Assembly: GCA_001672075.1 (NCBI GenBank)
Contig: LJOT01000013.1
Coordinates: 1 to 35,457, forward strand
From: Anabaena sp. CRKS33
GTDB taxonomy: Bacteria; Cyanobacteriota; Cyanobacteriia; Cyanobacteriales; Nostocaceae
DNA: 35,457 nt
Reading direction: 5' to 3'
A program made the position numbers and the translations under genes. Under the pieces are notes generated by a model. It did not search any database. It worked only from the letters and a program-made list of their open reading frames with translations, and had not been told where the DNA came from. Below, piece after piece: positions 1 to 9,448 of the stretch (positions are counted from its first letter, which is position 1; each line of letters opens with the position of its first letter).

Positions 1-376
1 TCACAAAATCAGGACAAATAGGTGCAAATTTTTTCTGTTGTTTTGGTGTAAGTTGATTCCATCTTTCTAACTTTATCCAAGCAGCATCAGGAGAACGTTC
101 TGCACCCGTGGAAAGTTTAAATCCTGTACTGGGACTAAAAGTTATACCTGTACCATCTTTTTCTGACCATACCCATAACTGTCCAAATATATTACCTTCT
201 CGGTTTCCTGTTTCTGAACCTGCTGGTGACATAATTGATATTTCTCCAAATTGATTTCTCTCAATACGTAAATCACGGTTTTCTTGACAGAATTGAAAAA
301 ATTGATCATCTGTCATTTGCATTGATGAGGGAAAATGTAATATCAAAGGTGATGAAATCATAATTATTTCTTCCAT
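1..376 (-). CDS. Uma2-family (DUF820) endonuclease-like protein, C-terminus cut by window edge
   Basis: This minus-strand frame opens at an ATG at 376 (a second in-frame ATG lies at 361) and runs off the left edge of the window. The about 125 visible residues contain FGEISIMSPAGSETGNREG and then SPSTGFKLSTGAERSPDAAWI. This arrangement is typical of the Uma2/DUF820 family, a PD-(D/E)XK nuclease-fold group greatly expanded in cyanobacteria. The SPDAAW aspartate is the usual first acidic residue of the active site. The rest of the nuclease core is outside the window, so intactness cannot be judged. The role of these proteins in cyanobacteria is unknown; links to mobile DNA are often suggested. 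The family call is fairly sure, the function is not. Confidence 0.8.
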   Translation of the reverse strand, partial: MEEIIMISSPLILHFPSSMQMTDDQFFQFCQENRDLRIERNQFGEISIMSPAGSETGNREGNIFGQLWVWSEKDGTGITFSPSTGFKLSTGAERSPDAAWIKLERWNQLTPKQQKKFAPICPDFV

Positions 377-524
377 AATTAAAATTAATTTTACCACAAA
401 CCTTTGCTGAAATTAGTTAATACATAATTATTAACAATTGAGCAATTAACAACATAATTAAACGCAAGTTTCCTGAAAATTCTTGATTCAGATATAAAAT
501 ATAAGAATTGAATAAAGGGTAAAT

Positions 525-917
525 ATGCGATTACTACACACCATGCTCCGAGTAGGTAATTTAGACGAGTCCTTGAAATTTTACTGTGATATCCTGGGAA
601 TGAAGTTACTCCGACGGAAAGATTATCCAGGGGGAGAGTTTACCCTGGCTTTTGTCGGTTATGGGGAAGAAAGTGACCACTCAGTCATAGAACTCACCCA
701 CAATTGGGGCGTAGAAAAGTATGATTTAGGAAATGCCTATGGTCATATCGCTTTAGGTGTGCATAATATTTACGCTACCTGTGAAGCCATTGGCCAATTG
801 GGTGGTAAAGTGGTTCGAGAACCAGGACCGATGAAACATGGTTCAACGGTAATTGCTTTTGTGGAAGACCCGGATGGTTATAAAGTTGAATTGATTCAGT
901 TAAAAACTCCAGAATAA
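525..917 (+). CDS. gloA: lactoylglutathione lyase (glyoxalase I)
   Basis: Glyoxalase I isomerises the hemithioacetal of methylglyoxal and glutathione to S-lactoylglutathione, the first step of cytosolic methylglyoxal detoxification. The 130-residue protein has the usual length of the bacterial single-domain form (two beta-alpha-beta-beta-beta modules). All four metal ligands fall at the same numbers as in E. coli GloA: His5 ([10 protein letters not shown]), Glu56 (VIELTHN), His74 (AYGHIALGV) and Glu122 (YKVELIQL). The insert around the second ligand resembles the Ni/Co-dependent short enzymes. The start ATG follows an AAAGGG-like ribosome site. It is transcribed toward clpB, 101 bases upstream of it, and may be expressed separately. 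The family assignment is secure; metal preference is inferred from family knowledge. Confidence 0.95.
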   Translation: MRLLHTMLRVGNLDESLKFYCDILGMKLLRRKDYPGGEFTLAFVGYGEESDHSVIELTHNWGVEKYDLGNAYGHIALGVHNIYATCEAIGQLGGKVVREPGPMKHGSTVIAFVEDPDGYKVELIQLKTPE

Positions 918-986
918 TTTAAGGTAGGGGTAGGAAGATAAAAACTTCTTTACCCTTTACCCATTCCACTTCTAAATTTAAGTCAC

Positions 987-1012
987 AAATCTAAAATCTA
1001 AAATCTAAAATC
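987..1012. repeat. short tandem heptamer repeat (AAATCTA type)
   Basis: Roughly 3.5 copies of the heptamer CTAAAAT lie immediately before the clpB start. Heptameric tandem repeats of this kind (STRR sequences) are typical of filamentous heterocystous cyanobacteria. A related tract lies at 26751-26778. Confidence 0.75.
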
Positions 1013-1018
1013 CTCAAG

Positions 1019-3697
1019 ATGCAGCCTACAGATCCTGATAAATTTACTGATACAGCATGGGAAGCAGTAACAAAATCCCAAGACGTGGTTCGCGCTTATA
1101 AACAACAACAATTAGAGGTTGAACATTTAATTATTGCTCTTTTAGAAGAACCAACTAGCCTAGCTACAGCCATTCTCACCCGCGCGGAGGTTGATTCAGT
1201 CCGATTTAAACAACAATTAGAGGCTTTTACTCAACGTCAACCGAAAGTTGCCAGAAGTGATCAACTTTACTTGGGGCGTAATTTGGATTTGCTTCTGGAT
1301 AAAGCCAATGAAATTAGAGCCAAAATGAAAGAGGAGGAAATCTCGGAAGGACATATAATTTTGGCCTTTGCTGATGATGAACGGATTGGTAAACGTTTAT
1401 TTAAAAGCTTAAATATAGATATCGCTCAAGTAGAACTTGGAGTTAAATCTGCTCGCAATAGTCAAAAACTGAAATCATCTCCTAAAGCAGAAGCAGATGT
1501 ACCTGATGAAGCTTTAAAAAGATTTGGACGAGACTTGACAGAACAAGCAAAAGCCGGAAAATTAGATCCGGTTATCGGTAGAGATGATGAAATTCGCCGG
1601 GTCATTCAGGTGTTATCTCGTCGTAGCAAAAATAACCCTGTATTAATTGGTGAGCCAGGAGTCGGTAAAACTGCGATCGCTGAAGCCTTAGCGCAAAGAA
1701 TGGTGAATGGTGACGTTCCTGAGTCTTTAAAGAACCGCCAATTAATCTCTTTAGATATCGGTAGTTTGATTGCCGGTGCCAAATATAGAGGTGAATTTGA
1801 AGACCGTTTAAAAAATGTTCTCCGTGAAGTTACGGAATCAAATGGGCAAGTAGTTTTATTTATTGATGAACTCCATACCGTTGTCGGTGCTGGTTCTAAT
1901 CAACAAGGATCTATGGATGCTGGTAATTTACTCAAACCTATGTTAGCCCGTGGTGAATTACGTTGTATTGGTGCAACCACTTTAGACGAATATCGTAAAT
2001 TTATTGAAAAAGATGCAGCATTAGAAAGACGTTTTCAACAGGTATATGTAGACCAACCAACAGTAGAAAACACAATTTCCATTTTGCGGGGTTTAAAAGA
2101 ACGTTATGAAGTACATCATAATGTTAAAATTTCCGATTCTGCTTTAGTGGCTGCTGCAACTTTGTCAGCGCGTTATATTGCGGATAGATTTCTACCAGAC
2201 AAAGCCATAGACTTGGTTGACGAAGCCGCTGCGAAATTAAAAATGGAGATTACATCCAAACCTGCGGAATTAGAAACCATTGATAGACGATTAATGCAGC
2301 TAGAAATGGAAAAGCTGTCATTATCCAGAGAAGAACAGAGTATTTCCCCCACTAGAGAACGATTAGAACGAATTCAGGCAGAAATTGCCAGTTTAACAGT
2401 TAAACAGGAAGTATTTAATCAACAATGGCAAGGAGAAAAGCAGTTATTAGAAGCTATTAGCGTTTTGAAAAAAGAAGAGGATACACTAAGGGTACAAATT
2501 GAACAAGCAGAACGAGATTATGATTTAAATAAAGCCGCCCAACTCAAGTATGGTAAATTAGAGGGCGTACAAAGGGAACGAGAAAGCAAAGAAACCCAAC
2601 TATCGGAAATTCAAACCCAAGGTTCTACCCTGCTGCGGGAACAAGTCACAGAAGCCGATATTGCCGAAATTGTGGCAAAATGGACAGGAATACCCGTAAA
2701 TCGGCTTTTAGAATCGGAAAGACAAAAATTACTCAAATTAGAAAGTCATTTACATGAAAGGGTAATTGGTCAAGAAGAAGCCGTTTCCGCCGTCTCTGCG
2801 GCGATTCGCCGCGCCCGTGCGGGGATGAAAGACCCCTCTCGACCTATTGGGTCATTTTTGTTTATGGGACCAACTGGCGTGGGTAAAACTGAACTAGCCC
2901 GCGCTTTAGCTCAATTTCTCTTTGATTCAGAGGATGCTTTGGTACGCTTGGATATGTCCGAGTACATGGAAAAACACTCCGTTTCTCGTTTAGTCGGTGC
3001 GCCTCCAGGATATGTGGGTTATGAAGAAGGGGGACAACTTTCCGAAGCCATTCGCAGACATCCTTATTCGGTGGTGTTGTTAGATGAGGTGGAAAAAGCT
3101 CATCCAGATGTATTTAATATTTTATTGCAAGTCTTGGATGATGGTAGAGTTACTGATTCCCAAGGACGGGCTGTGGATTTCCGAAATACTGTCATAGTAA
3201 TGACTAGTAACATTGGAAGTGAACATATTTTAGATGTATCCGGCGATGATTCCAAGTATGATTTGATGCGGAATAAAGTCATGGAAGGTTTACGAAGTCA
3301 CTTCCGTCCTGAATTTCTCAACCGCGTTGATGACATTATTCTCTTCCACACTCTTAATCGTTCAGAAATGCGGCATATTATCCGTATTCAACTCAAACGG
3401 GTGGAAAATCTACTTAAAGAACAAAAAATATCCTTGGAAATATCACAAGACGCTTGTAATCATCTTGTAGAAGCTGGATATGATCCAGTGTATGGCGCAC
3501 GTCCGTTAAAACGGTCAATTCAGCGAGAAGTGGAAAATCCTCTGGCTACCAAATTACTGGAAAATACTTTTATTTCTGGTGATACCATCTTGATTGATAT
3601 GGGTGAAGCCGGTTTGACCTTTAAGAAAAAACCGCATAATAAGGTGACAGTGACACAAAACACTGTGAAGTTAATAGAAGCATCTTCAGATATATAA
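1019..3697 (+). CDS. clpB: ATP-dependent disaggregase ClpB (Hsp100)
   Basis: ClpB is a hexameric AAA+ chaperone that pulls proteins out of aggregates together with DnaK/DnaJ/GrpE. The 892 residues carry an N-terminal Clp_N repeat domain (about 1-150) and AAA-1 with Walker A GEPGVGKT (211-218), Walker B VVLFIDE (278-284) and arginine fingers around 337-338. A coiled-coil middle domain spans about 405-540. AAA-2 has Walker A GPTGVGKT (617-624), pore loop GYVG (664-667) and Walker B VVLLDE (685-690), followed by a ClpB_D2-small C-terminus. Length fits the family (about 860-890). The middle domain and the absence of a ClpP-binding IGF/L loop argue for ClpB rather than ClpA/ClpC. Cyanobacteria usually have two clpB genes, one heat-induced; the sequence alone does not tell which this is. 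No CIRCE-like operator was seen upstream. Confidence 0.96.
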   Translation: MQPTDPDKFTDTAWEAVTKSQDVVRAYKQQQLEVEHLIIALLEEPTSLATAILTRAEVDSVRFKQQLEAFTQRQPKVARSDQLYLGRNLDLLLDKANEIRAKMKEEEISEGHIILAFADDERIGKRLFKSLNIDIAQVELGVKSARNSQKLKSSPKAEADVPDEALKRFGRDLTEQAKAGKLDPVIGRDDEIRRVIQVLSRRSKNNPVLIGEPGVGKTAIAEALAQRMVNGDVPESLKNRQLISLDIGSLIAGAKYRGEFEDRLKNVLREVTESNGQVVLFIDELHTVVGAGSNQQGSMDAGNLLKPMLARGELRCIGATTLDEYRKFIEKDAALERRFQQVYVDQPTVENTISILRGLKERYEVHHNVKISDSALVAAATLSARYIADRFLPDKAIDLVDEAAAKLKMEITSKPAELETIDRRLMQLEMEKLSLSREEQSISPTRERLERIQAEIASLTVKQEVFNQQWQGEKQLLEAISVLKKEEDTLRVQIEQAERDYDLNKAAQLKYGKLEGVQRERESKETQLSEIQTQGSTLLREQVTEADIAEIVAKWTGIPVNRLLESERQKLLKLESHLHERVIGQEEAVSAVSAAIRRARAGMKDPSRPIGSFLFMGPTGVGKTELARALAQFLFDSEDALVRLDMSEYMEKHSVSRLVGAPPGYVGYEEGGQLSEAIRRHPYSVVLLDEVEKAHPDVFNILLQVLDDGRVTDSQGRAVDFRNTVIVMTSNIGSEHILDVSGDDSKYDLMRNKVMEGLRSHFRPEFLNRVDDIILFHTLNRSEMRHIIRIQLKRVENLLKEQKISLEISQDACNHLVEAGYDPVYGARPLKRSIQREVENPLATKLLENTFISGDTILIDMGEAGLTFKKKPHNKVTVTQNTVKLIEASSDI

Positions 3698-3711
3698 GAG
3701 TTGATTTTCTC

Positions 3712-3782
3712 ACGCAGAGACGCAGAGGCACTGAGATAAGATTGTGTTTTATATCTTACCTATTTTTTTGCGTCTTTTGCGT
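3712..3782. terminator. imperfect long-loop inverted repeat between convergent clpB and the 120-residue gene
   Basis: ACGCAGAGACGCA at 3712-3724 is nearly the reverse complement of TGCGTCTTTTGCGT at 3769-3782, with about 44 bases between. The arms belong to a dispersed ACGCAGAG-type repeat seen in many cyanobacterial genomes. The position between two converging genes suggests a bidirectional terminator, but the loop is long and this is inferred. Confidence 0.4.
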
Positions 3783-3795
3783 TTTCTTGGTTCAT

Positions 3796-4158
3796 CTAAT
3801 CCATTTTCTTTTTGGTGGGGCGTTTCCTTTCTGATTTTTTTTTAAAGCCTACTGCTTGGGCTGCATCACTATCTGACCCAAATTGACCTTTTACTGCTTC
3901 TTTCATAGCTAGAACAGCTTTATGGAACTCCCATTCTGCTTGTTTTGCAGCATCTGCGGCGGCTTTAAATAATGCTTGTTTCTCGGTTTCTTCTTGTTGT
4001 TTTGTTACCATTTCTGTATATGCTTTTTGTAATGCTTCCGGTGTGGCTTCTACGCGACCAGTGGCATAACCAATAACGGCTGTGAGTCCATTATAGGAGT
4101 CTATATCTTGTTGAATTGTGTTAGGTGTAATTCGACGGGTTGTATCTGGGGCTGGCAT
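3796..4158 (-). CDS. conserved hypothetical protein, lysine-rich C-terminus
   Basis: The 120-residue protein starts at an ATG (4158) and converges with clpB. It looks like a small cyanobacterial conserved protein of unknown function. It has no signal peptide, membrane segment or cysteine. The centre (about residues 45-90) is long, Ala/Glu/Lys/Gln-rich and probably helical. The tail (about 104-120) is strongly basic, KKKSERKRPTKKK-like, which could bind nucleic acid or acidic surfaces. The N-terminal part (RRITPNTIQQDIDSYNGL) has the look of a conserved family motif. The function is not recognised. Regular amino-acid composition and codon use comparable to neighbours suggest a real gene. Confidence 0.75.
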   Translation of the reverse strand: MPAPDTTRRITPNTIQQDIDSYNGLTAVIGYATGRVEATPEALQKAYTEMVTKQQEETEKQALFKAAADAAKQAEWEFHKAVLAMKEAVKGQFGSDSDAAQAVGFKKKSERKRPTKKKMD

Positions 4159-4757
4159 ATTAATTTTGTTGTTATAAATAGTTTTATTAGTCTACTATAC
4201 GATGTTTATTTTGACAATGTCTTATTTATATTTTTTATATAATTATTTTTTGTTTACAAATTTGTCTTTATGTATTGTCATCTGATGCTTTTGTTTATTC
4301 TTGCAATATTTTTGGAATTAATAACAGTAGTTTAGTATTAAGTTCTATTTTTTTTGTCAGGCGTTTTTTTATTTTTGCATAATTTTATTTACTGAATATG
4401 ATTTATTGATAAATATTTTACTTTAAAATTATTTTTACTGTAAGTAAAATTTTTTTGTTTTTTAAAACAAAGTATATTCACTATATAATCTTTATTATAA
4501 ATATAGAAATAATATTTGATTTATGAAAAAATATCTAGTGTGCGTCAGATATTACAAATTTGTTTATTGATAAAATTTATGCAGTAGTAAAGCACTTTAC
4601 AATACCTAATTTTTTTCAAAAATCAAATATGAGTTTTATAGGAATTACAAAATATCAATTTAATAAGCTTAAATAGTACGATCAATCTTGACTTTTTTAG
4701 TAATTCACAAAATCTGTAGAGGCCGTCCTTAATTATCTTCCATCTTAAACACAAATA
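4159..4757. other. AT-rich intergenic gap, no gene seen
   Basis: About 600 bases of very AT-rich DNA with long T and A runs lie between the divergent-side end of the 120-residue gene and the end of the GMC gene. I see no open frame with protein-like composition, no tRNA-like fold and no clear repeat. The promoter of the minus-strand 120-residue gene must lie at its low-coordinate end. Confidence 0.6.
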
Positions 4758-6296
4758 CTATATCTTTATCTTTGTCAATAAATGTTCTCCCACCCGTAAA
4801 GCATTAGCAATAATAGTTAACGAAGGATTTACCGCAGCACTAGAAGGAAAAAAACTCCCATCAACAACATAAAGATTATCAACATCATGAGTCCGACAAT
4901 TGATATCCAAAACTGAAGTATTTGCATCTTCACCAAAACGACAAGTACCACATTGATGAGTCACTTCTCTTAACCCCATTTTTTGAGGAATATGTAAAGT
5001 TCCCGTTGATTGAAAGACAGAAATTGATTGTAAAACCTGAATCCATTGCTGAATTAATTTATTAAAAGCCCTTTGATTATTATGAGTATATTCCAAGAAA
5101 ACCTGCCCATTTCTCCTCAAAACCCTATTATTAAAATCTGGTAAATCCTCCGTTATCACTAACCAAGATAGAGAATGATTAGCTATAGACTCAGCTATAA
5201 AATTAGGCATTAAAGGCGGACCATAAGCAAGTATTTTATCCTTATTCGCCCCACCAAGTAATTGCACACTCCCCATAGGATAAGCAAAATCTTGAGTTCC
5301 CCAATAAAAATCAGTAATAGCCAAAGTTTTTGGGAAAACCGGATGATTGGGGTGGGTATTCAAAGTCATAACCACAGCAAAATTATGTGCCATGTAATTG
5401 CGTCCCACAAGATGAGAACTATTCGCTAATCCATGAGGGTATTGATCGTTAGCAGATTTCAGTAACAGCAATGCTGAATTAACTGCACCGCAAGCTAATA
5501 CCACAATATCCCCAGAAAATATCTGCCGTTGATTTCTTATTTCTACTTCCACTCCAGTCACTTCTCGACCCGACGGGCTAGTATGTAAACATACTACCTT
5601 TGCTTCAGTTATTAATGTGATATTTGCATAATTCATTGCTGGACGCACACAATTAATATCCGCATCAGCTTTACCATCAATTAAACACGGAAAACCATCA
5701 CAAGTATGACAACGAATACAAGCACTTAAACTCCGATTTACCTCATTGAGTTTGATAGCAAGTGGTTGATAAAAGGGATGAAAACCTTGATATTTTAAAG
5801 AATCATGGACTTCTTGAATATAAGGCTCATGACTCAATGGTGAAAAAGGATATTCTTGATTAATCTGCGGTTCAGTAGGGTCAAGTCCTCGCTTACCATG
5901 TACATCATAAAGTTTTTCTGCTTCGTCATAATAGGGAGCAAAATCTTGATATTTTAATGGCCATTCTGGAGAAATACCATCTTCATGAATAACCTGTTCA
6001 AAATCTCGTTCACGCAATCTAAATAACGTCCCACCGTAAAATTTAGTATTACCACCTACATAATAATGTGTGAGCGGTTTAATAGCTTTCCCGTGTTTGT
6101 CATACCATACTTCACTAGTACGATAGCGTTCTTTGCGAGAAACTTCTTGAGTATCCCAATTAGCTTTTTCTTTAGGTAAAAAATTCCCCTGTTCTAAAAC
6201 TAAAATTTTCTTACCACTGGATGCTAATTTGTAGGCTAAAGTTCCACCTCCAGCACCAGTACCAATGATGATAAAGTCGTAATGATTAACAGTCAT
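4758..6296 (-). CDS. GMC-family FAD-dependent oxidoreductase with a cysteine cluster
   Basis: GMC enzymes oxidise alcohols, sugars or sterols using FAD. The 512 residues begin with the dinucleotide-binding motif IIGTGAGGG (10-18). They continue with YYVGGNTKFYGGTLFRLRE (78-96), which fits the FAD-covering loop, and end with the GMC_oxred_C region. That region carries HQCGTCRFG (His447, the expected catalytic base) and AAVNPSLTI (Asn490, the second active-site residue). Between the halves lies C193-x2-C196-x2-C199-x4-C204, a compact cluster reminiscent of the cysteine motif in long-chain alcohol oxidase-like GMC proteins and of Fe-S sites. No signal peptide is visible. It lies 168 bases downstream of an SDR gene on the same strand; the two may act on related alcohol/ketone substrates. 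The substrate is unknown. Confidence 0.88.
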   Translation of the reverse strand: MTVNHYDFIIIGTGAGGGTLAYKLASSGKKILVLEQGNFLPKEKANWDTQEVSRKERYRTSEVWYDKHGKAIKPLTHYYVGGNTKFYGGTLFRLRERDFEQVIHEDGISPEWPLKYQDFAPYYDEAEKLYDVHGKRGLDPTEPQINQEYPFSPLSHEPYIQEVHDSLKYQGFHPFYQPLAIKLNEVNRSLSACIRCHTCDGFPCLIDGKADADINCVRPAMNYANITLITEAKVVCLHTSPSGREVTGVEVEIRNQRQIFSGDIVVLACGAVNSALLLLKSANDQYPHGLANSSHLVGRNYMAHNFAVVMTLNTHPNHPVFPKTLAITDFYWGTQDFAYPMGSVQLLGGANKDKILAYGPPLMPNFIAESIANHSLSWLVITEDLPDFNNRVLRRNGQVFLEYTHNNQRAFNKLIQQWIQVLQSISVFQSTGTLHIPQKMGLREVTHQCGTCRFGEDANTSVLDINCRTHDVDNLYVVDGSFFPSSAAVNPSLTIIANALRVGEHLLTKIKI

Positions 6297-6354
6297 AGGT
6301 TACTATTTTGTATTTAGGAATTAATAATGATAAATTTAAAAAATCCTTGACTAG

Positions 6355-6382
6355 TAGGTTGGTTTGAGCGAAGCAAAACCTA
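6355..6382. repeat. dispersed hairpin repeat (TAGGTTGG...AAAACCTA)
   Basis: TAGGTTGGTTTG and CAAAACCTA pair around a short GAGCGAAG-type loop. It matches the form of a common cyanobacterial intergenic repeat family (GTAGGTTGGGTTGAG...AAACCCAAC). It lies between the SDR and GMC genes and might weaken or stabilise transcripts there. Family membership is from memory. Confidence 0.5.
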
Positions 6383-6464
6383 ATGTATTTATTGATTTTC
6401 GTTGATTTAACTCACATTAAATATATAAATCTACAGTGCATAATTAGATCAAACTTTACTTATT

Positions 6465-7283
6465 TTAAGCATCACGTATTTGATTCTCTGCACAAGTTTT
6501 ATTCAGCTTAGTTAAACCAATCCACTGATAAATCAAATCACCGAATTGAGGAAAAAGTTGGATATTAGAAAATAACAATTTGGTTAAAATTCCATCCAGC
6601 ATTAATTCTGCTTGATTTTGCTTAATGGCTGTTAGAACAGCATTAGCTACTTCCTCTGGTTGAGAAATACGCGCTAATTTAGGTGCAGGTAATCCAAAAG
6701 CGTGAAACATTCCAGTATTGGTATATCCTGGGCAAACAATAGATATTCCCACATTACTATCAGCTAATTCCTGTCGCACTGAATCAGTCCACATAATTAA
6801 ACCAGCTTTGCTGGCTGAATAAATGCTATTGTAAGGCGCTCCTTTTTTACCAGAACCAGAGGCAATATTCACAATATGCCCACTATTATGAGCTAACATA
6901 TCTGGTAGCACTAACCGTGTTAACTCCATACCTGTAATCAGATTTGTAGTCAATATAGACTGAATATCTGCTAAGGTATAATGCTGAAAAGGGCGATATT
7001 TTTCGATAGCAGCATTATTAATTAAAATATCAATTTTTTCTGTTACTTTATAAATTTTATCTAGTAAGGTTGGTAATTCTGTAACTTGGCTAATATCAAA
7101 ATTAATGCCGATTGCTTTACCTCCAATATCCTCAATTTCACCACATATTTTATCTAGCTTTTCTTGGGAACGAGAAACGGCAATTACTGTTGATCTTTCT
7201 TGAGCTAAAATTCGCGCAATATATACTCCTATTCCACCAGTTGCACCAGTTAAAAGAACGGTTTTATCTGTAATTAATTTCAT
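6465..7283 (-). CDS. short-chain dehydrogenase/reductase (classical SDR)
   Basis: An NAD(P)-dependent oxidoreductase with the classical SDR layout: cofactor motif TGATGGIG near residues 12-19, NNAA in the central strand (INNAAIEKY), catalytic serine in NIASGSG, and YSASK (Tyr and Lys of the active site) followed by PGYTNTGMF. The longest frame begins at a TTG at 7301. The ATG at 7283 is preferred because it leaves the usual five or six residues before the first beta strand (MKLITDKTVLLTG). That gives 272 residues. The C-terminal extension (about residues 220-272) resembles SDRs acting on hydrophobic substrates, without a clear membrane anchor. It is upstream of the GMC gene on the same strand and possibly cotranscribed. 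The substrate cannot be named. Confidence 0.88.
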   Translation of the reverse strand: MKLITDKTVLLTGATGGIGVYIARILAQERSTVIAVSRSQEKLDKICGEIEDIGGKAIGINFDISQVTELPTLLDKIYKVTEKIDILINNAAIEKYRPFQHYTLADIQSILTTNLITGMELTRLVLPDMLAHNSGHIVNIASGSGKKGAPYNSIYSASKAGLIMWTDSVRQELADSNVGISIVCPGYTNTGMFHAFGLPAPKLARISQPEEVANAVLTAIKQNQAELMLDGILTKLLFSNIQLFPQFGDLIYQWIGLTKLNKTCAENQIRDA

Positions 7284-7301
7284 GATAAATTTTGTTAGCA
7301 A

Positions 7302-7685
7302 GGGTTGATTAAATATTATATTTTGTAGTAATTCAACAAAATATAATATATCTGTAATTTCAAAAAAACAAATAAAAATCTTAAATTATGTATTTTGAAA
7401 TTAAAGATTAGTTGTTAATTTATAGTATTATGATTCTGAATTCTGTATTTTAAATATCATTATTTCTTCTCTATTAAATACTAGGTAAACTTTAGTCAAC
7501 TCACTACTGTAATAAATCTAACCCTGATTGACATTAGGGCTGTAATAGAGTAATTTCCAGAATACTTACCCAGTGACACTTTTAGCTTGAACATAAGTTT
7601 GAGTATGACTGCTCAATTACCTCTTGTAACTTCCTGGCACATTTTGTAGTAAAATTAGTGCTTTGATCTAGAGGAAAACAAAAAA
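7302..7685. other. intergenic region between divergent SDR and phosphatase genes
   Basis: AT-rich spacer of 384 bases holding the promoters of two divergent genes. No further coding frame, RNA or repeat is recognised apart from the promoter-like pair annotated at 7528-7556. Confidence 0.5.
7528..7556 (+). promoter_or_regulatory. sigma70-type promoter candidate for the phosphatase gene
   Basis: TTGACA at 7528-7533 is followed after 17 bases by TAATTT at 7551-7556. This would give a leader of about 120 bases before the ATG at 7686. AT-rich DNA yields chance matches, so this is only a candidate. Confidence 0.35.
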
Positions 7686-9029
7686 ATGACCCGTGTGATC
7701 ATCGTGCGTCATGGCCAAAGTACCTACAATATAGAAAAACGTATTCAAGGGCGTACTGATGCGTCCTCTTTAACCCCAAAGGGCTGTGATGATGCCAATA
7801 AAGCAGGTAAAGTCCTCAGTAGTATTTCATTTCAAGCTATTTATAGTAGTCCCCTGCAACGCGCAAAATCAACAGCGGAAATTATCCGCAGTCAATTAGC
7901 TACACAAGCTCCTATAATTCAAATTGATGAACAATTGGTGGAAGTTGATTTACCTCTTTGGGTAGGAATGACGACGAGTGAAGTCAAAGAACAGTTAACA
8001 GCAGATTACCGTACCTGGAAGGAACTTCCCCATGAATTTCGCATGGTTTTACAGGAAGATTCCGGGACTAGAGAACATTTCCCAGTTTTAGCTTTATATG
8101 CTCAAGCTAAACAATTTTGGCAAGAGATTCTTCCCCAGCACCAAGGTGAAACTATCCTCATTGTTGGTCATAATGGGATTAATCGCGCCTTAATTAGCAC
8201 AGCCTTGGGCATTTCCCCCAGTCGTTACCATTGTTTACAACAGTCTAACTGCGGAATTAGCGTTTTAAATTTTGCTGGTGGTTTGGGTGAACCAGTACAG
8301 TTAGAATCTATGAATCAAACCCAACATCTGGGTGAAACTTTCCCTTCTTTGCGTCCTGGTCATCAAGGGGTAAGATTATTATTGGTACGTCATGGTGAAA
8401 CTGAATGGAATCGTCAAGGTAAGTTTCAAGGACAAATTGATATTCCCCTCAATGATAATGGCAGAAATCAAGCCACAAAAGCCGCAGAATTTCTCAAAGA
8501 TGTGAATATTGATTTTGCTGTTAGTAGCACTATGTCCCGTCCCAAGGAGACAGCGGAAATTATCTTAAAATATCATCCTAGTTTAAACTTGCAACTGTTT
8601 GCTGGTTTAAGAGAAATTAGTCATGGACTGTGGGAAGGTAAATTTGAATCGGAAATTGACCAGGAATTTCCGGGAGAATTAGAAAGGTGGCGCACAATAC
8701 CCGCAGAAGTACAGATGCCAGAAGGAGAAAATTTAGAACAGGTCAGAGAACGCAGTGTTAGTGACTGGAATACCATAGTTAAAAATGCCGAATCTCAGCA
8801 ATTACAACTAGGTTTGGTAGTCGCTCATGATGCTACTAATAAAACTTTATTGTGCCATATTCTGGGTTTATCTGCGGAAAATTTCTGGAATTTCCGTCAA
8901 GGTAATGGTGCTGTGAGTGTGATTGATTATCCTGCTGGTAGTCAAGGTTATCCGGTTCTGCAAGCAATGAATATTACTGGACATTTAAGTAATAGTGTAC
9001 TGGATAAAACTGCCGCTGGAGCGTTATAA
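7686..9029 (+). CDS. tandem two-domain histidine phosphatase (phosphoglycerate mutase-like)
   Basis: Two complete histidine phosphatase (dPGM-like) domains lie in one 447-residue chain. Domain 1 has RHG at 8-10, the acid in LVEVDLPLWVG (Glu86) and the second histidine in VGHNGINR (His162). Domain 2 has RHG at 235-237, Glu310 in LREISHGLWEG and His381 in VAHDATNK. Both halves therefore keep a phosphoryl-accepting His and its partners. Single-domain relatives include phosphoglycerate mutase, alpha-ribazole phosphatase and a cyanobacterial phosphoserine phosphatase; the window gives no means to choose. The start ATG has AGAGGA at 7670-7675, about 10 bases upstream. cobS is elsewhere in the window but not linked, so a cobalamin role is only a possibility. 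The family is sure; the substrate is unknown. Confidence 0.9.
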   Translation: MTRVIIVRHGQSTYNIEKRIQGRTDASSLTPKGCDDANKAGKVLSSISFQAIYSSPLQRAKSTAEIIRSQLATQAPIIQIDEQLVEVDLPLWVGMTTSEVKEQLTADYRTWKELPHEFRMVLQEDSGTREHFPVLALYAQAKQFWQEILPQHQGETILIVGHNGINRALISTALGISPSRYHCLQQSNCGISVLNFAGGLGEPVQLESMNQTQHLGETFPSLRPGHQGVRLLLVRHGETEWNRQGKFQGQIDIPLNDNGRNQATKAAEFLKDVNIDFAVSSTMSRPKETAEIILKYHPSLNLQLFAGLREISHGLWEGKFESEIDQEFPGELERWRTIPAEVQMPEGENLEQVRERSVSDWNTIVKNAESQQLQLGLVVAHDATNKTLLCHILGLSAENFWNFRQGNGAVSVIDYPAGSQGYPVLQAMNITGHLSNSVLDKTAAGAL

Positions 9030-9448
9030 TTTACGCTTTATAATTTGCTAAGTTGTTGGGGTAATTGATGAATTACCCTGACTCGTGCTTTTCATTGATC
9101 TAGCTGTGCATAGATTTTAGGATTTACACAGGAGTTAGGAAAGAATAAATCATGTATCGCTAAACCGAAAAATGCAGCGTATTTTCACTAACTATAAAAA
9201 TCTTCATCCAATATTTGCTCAACAGAAAATGGACAAATATCAGGATATTCACTATTAACCTAAGTTATAGAAATTTGTGAATAAATGATGATTTCTGGCT
9301 AGAAGTCGGAAATGTGAATCATGAGAATACAAGTTGCAAAAAACACTTATATTATATTTTAATACTGAAGTTATTGCTCAAACGTCTAATTTGCATGATC
9401 AAACAGTAGAATAGACAACGGTTAAAAGACTGATAAGTAATATTTTTC
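9030..9448. other. intergenic region before the dihydroorotase homologue
   Basis: About 420 AT-rich bases. Apart from the hairpin at 9059-9078 I see no gene, RNA fold or repeat. Frames that open here are under 15 codons. Confidence 0.5.
9059..9078 (+). terminator. hairpin downstream of the phosphatase gene
   Basis: GGGTAATT (9059-9066) and AATTACCC (9071-9078) form a perfect 8-bp stem with a GATG loop, 30 bases after the stop codon. The run of T that defines a strong Rho-independent terminator is missing, so function is inferred from position. Confidence 0.5.

Noticed and set aside
3100..3282. Minus-strand frame inside clpB
   Set aside because: It lies wholly opposite the conserved AAA-2 core and has unlikely composition.
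9030..9448. tRNA or small RNA gene
   Set aside because: No cloverleaf-like pairing or CCA end was found; only a plain hairpin is visible.
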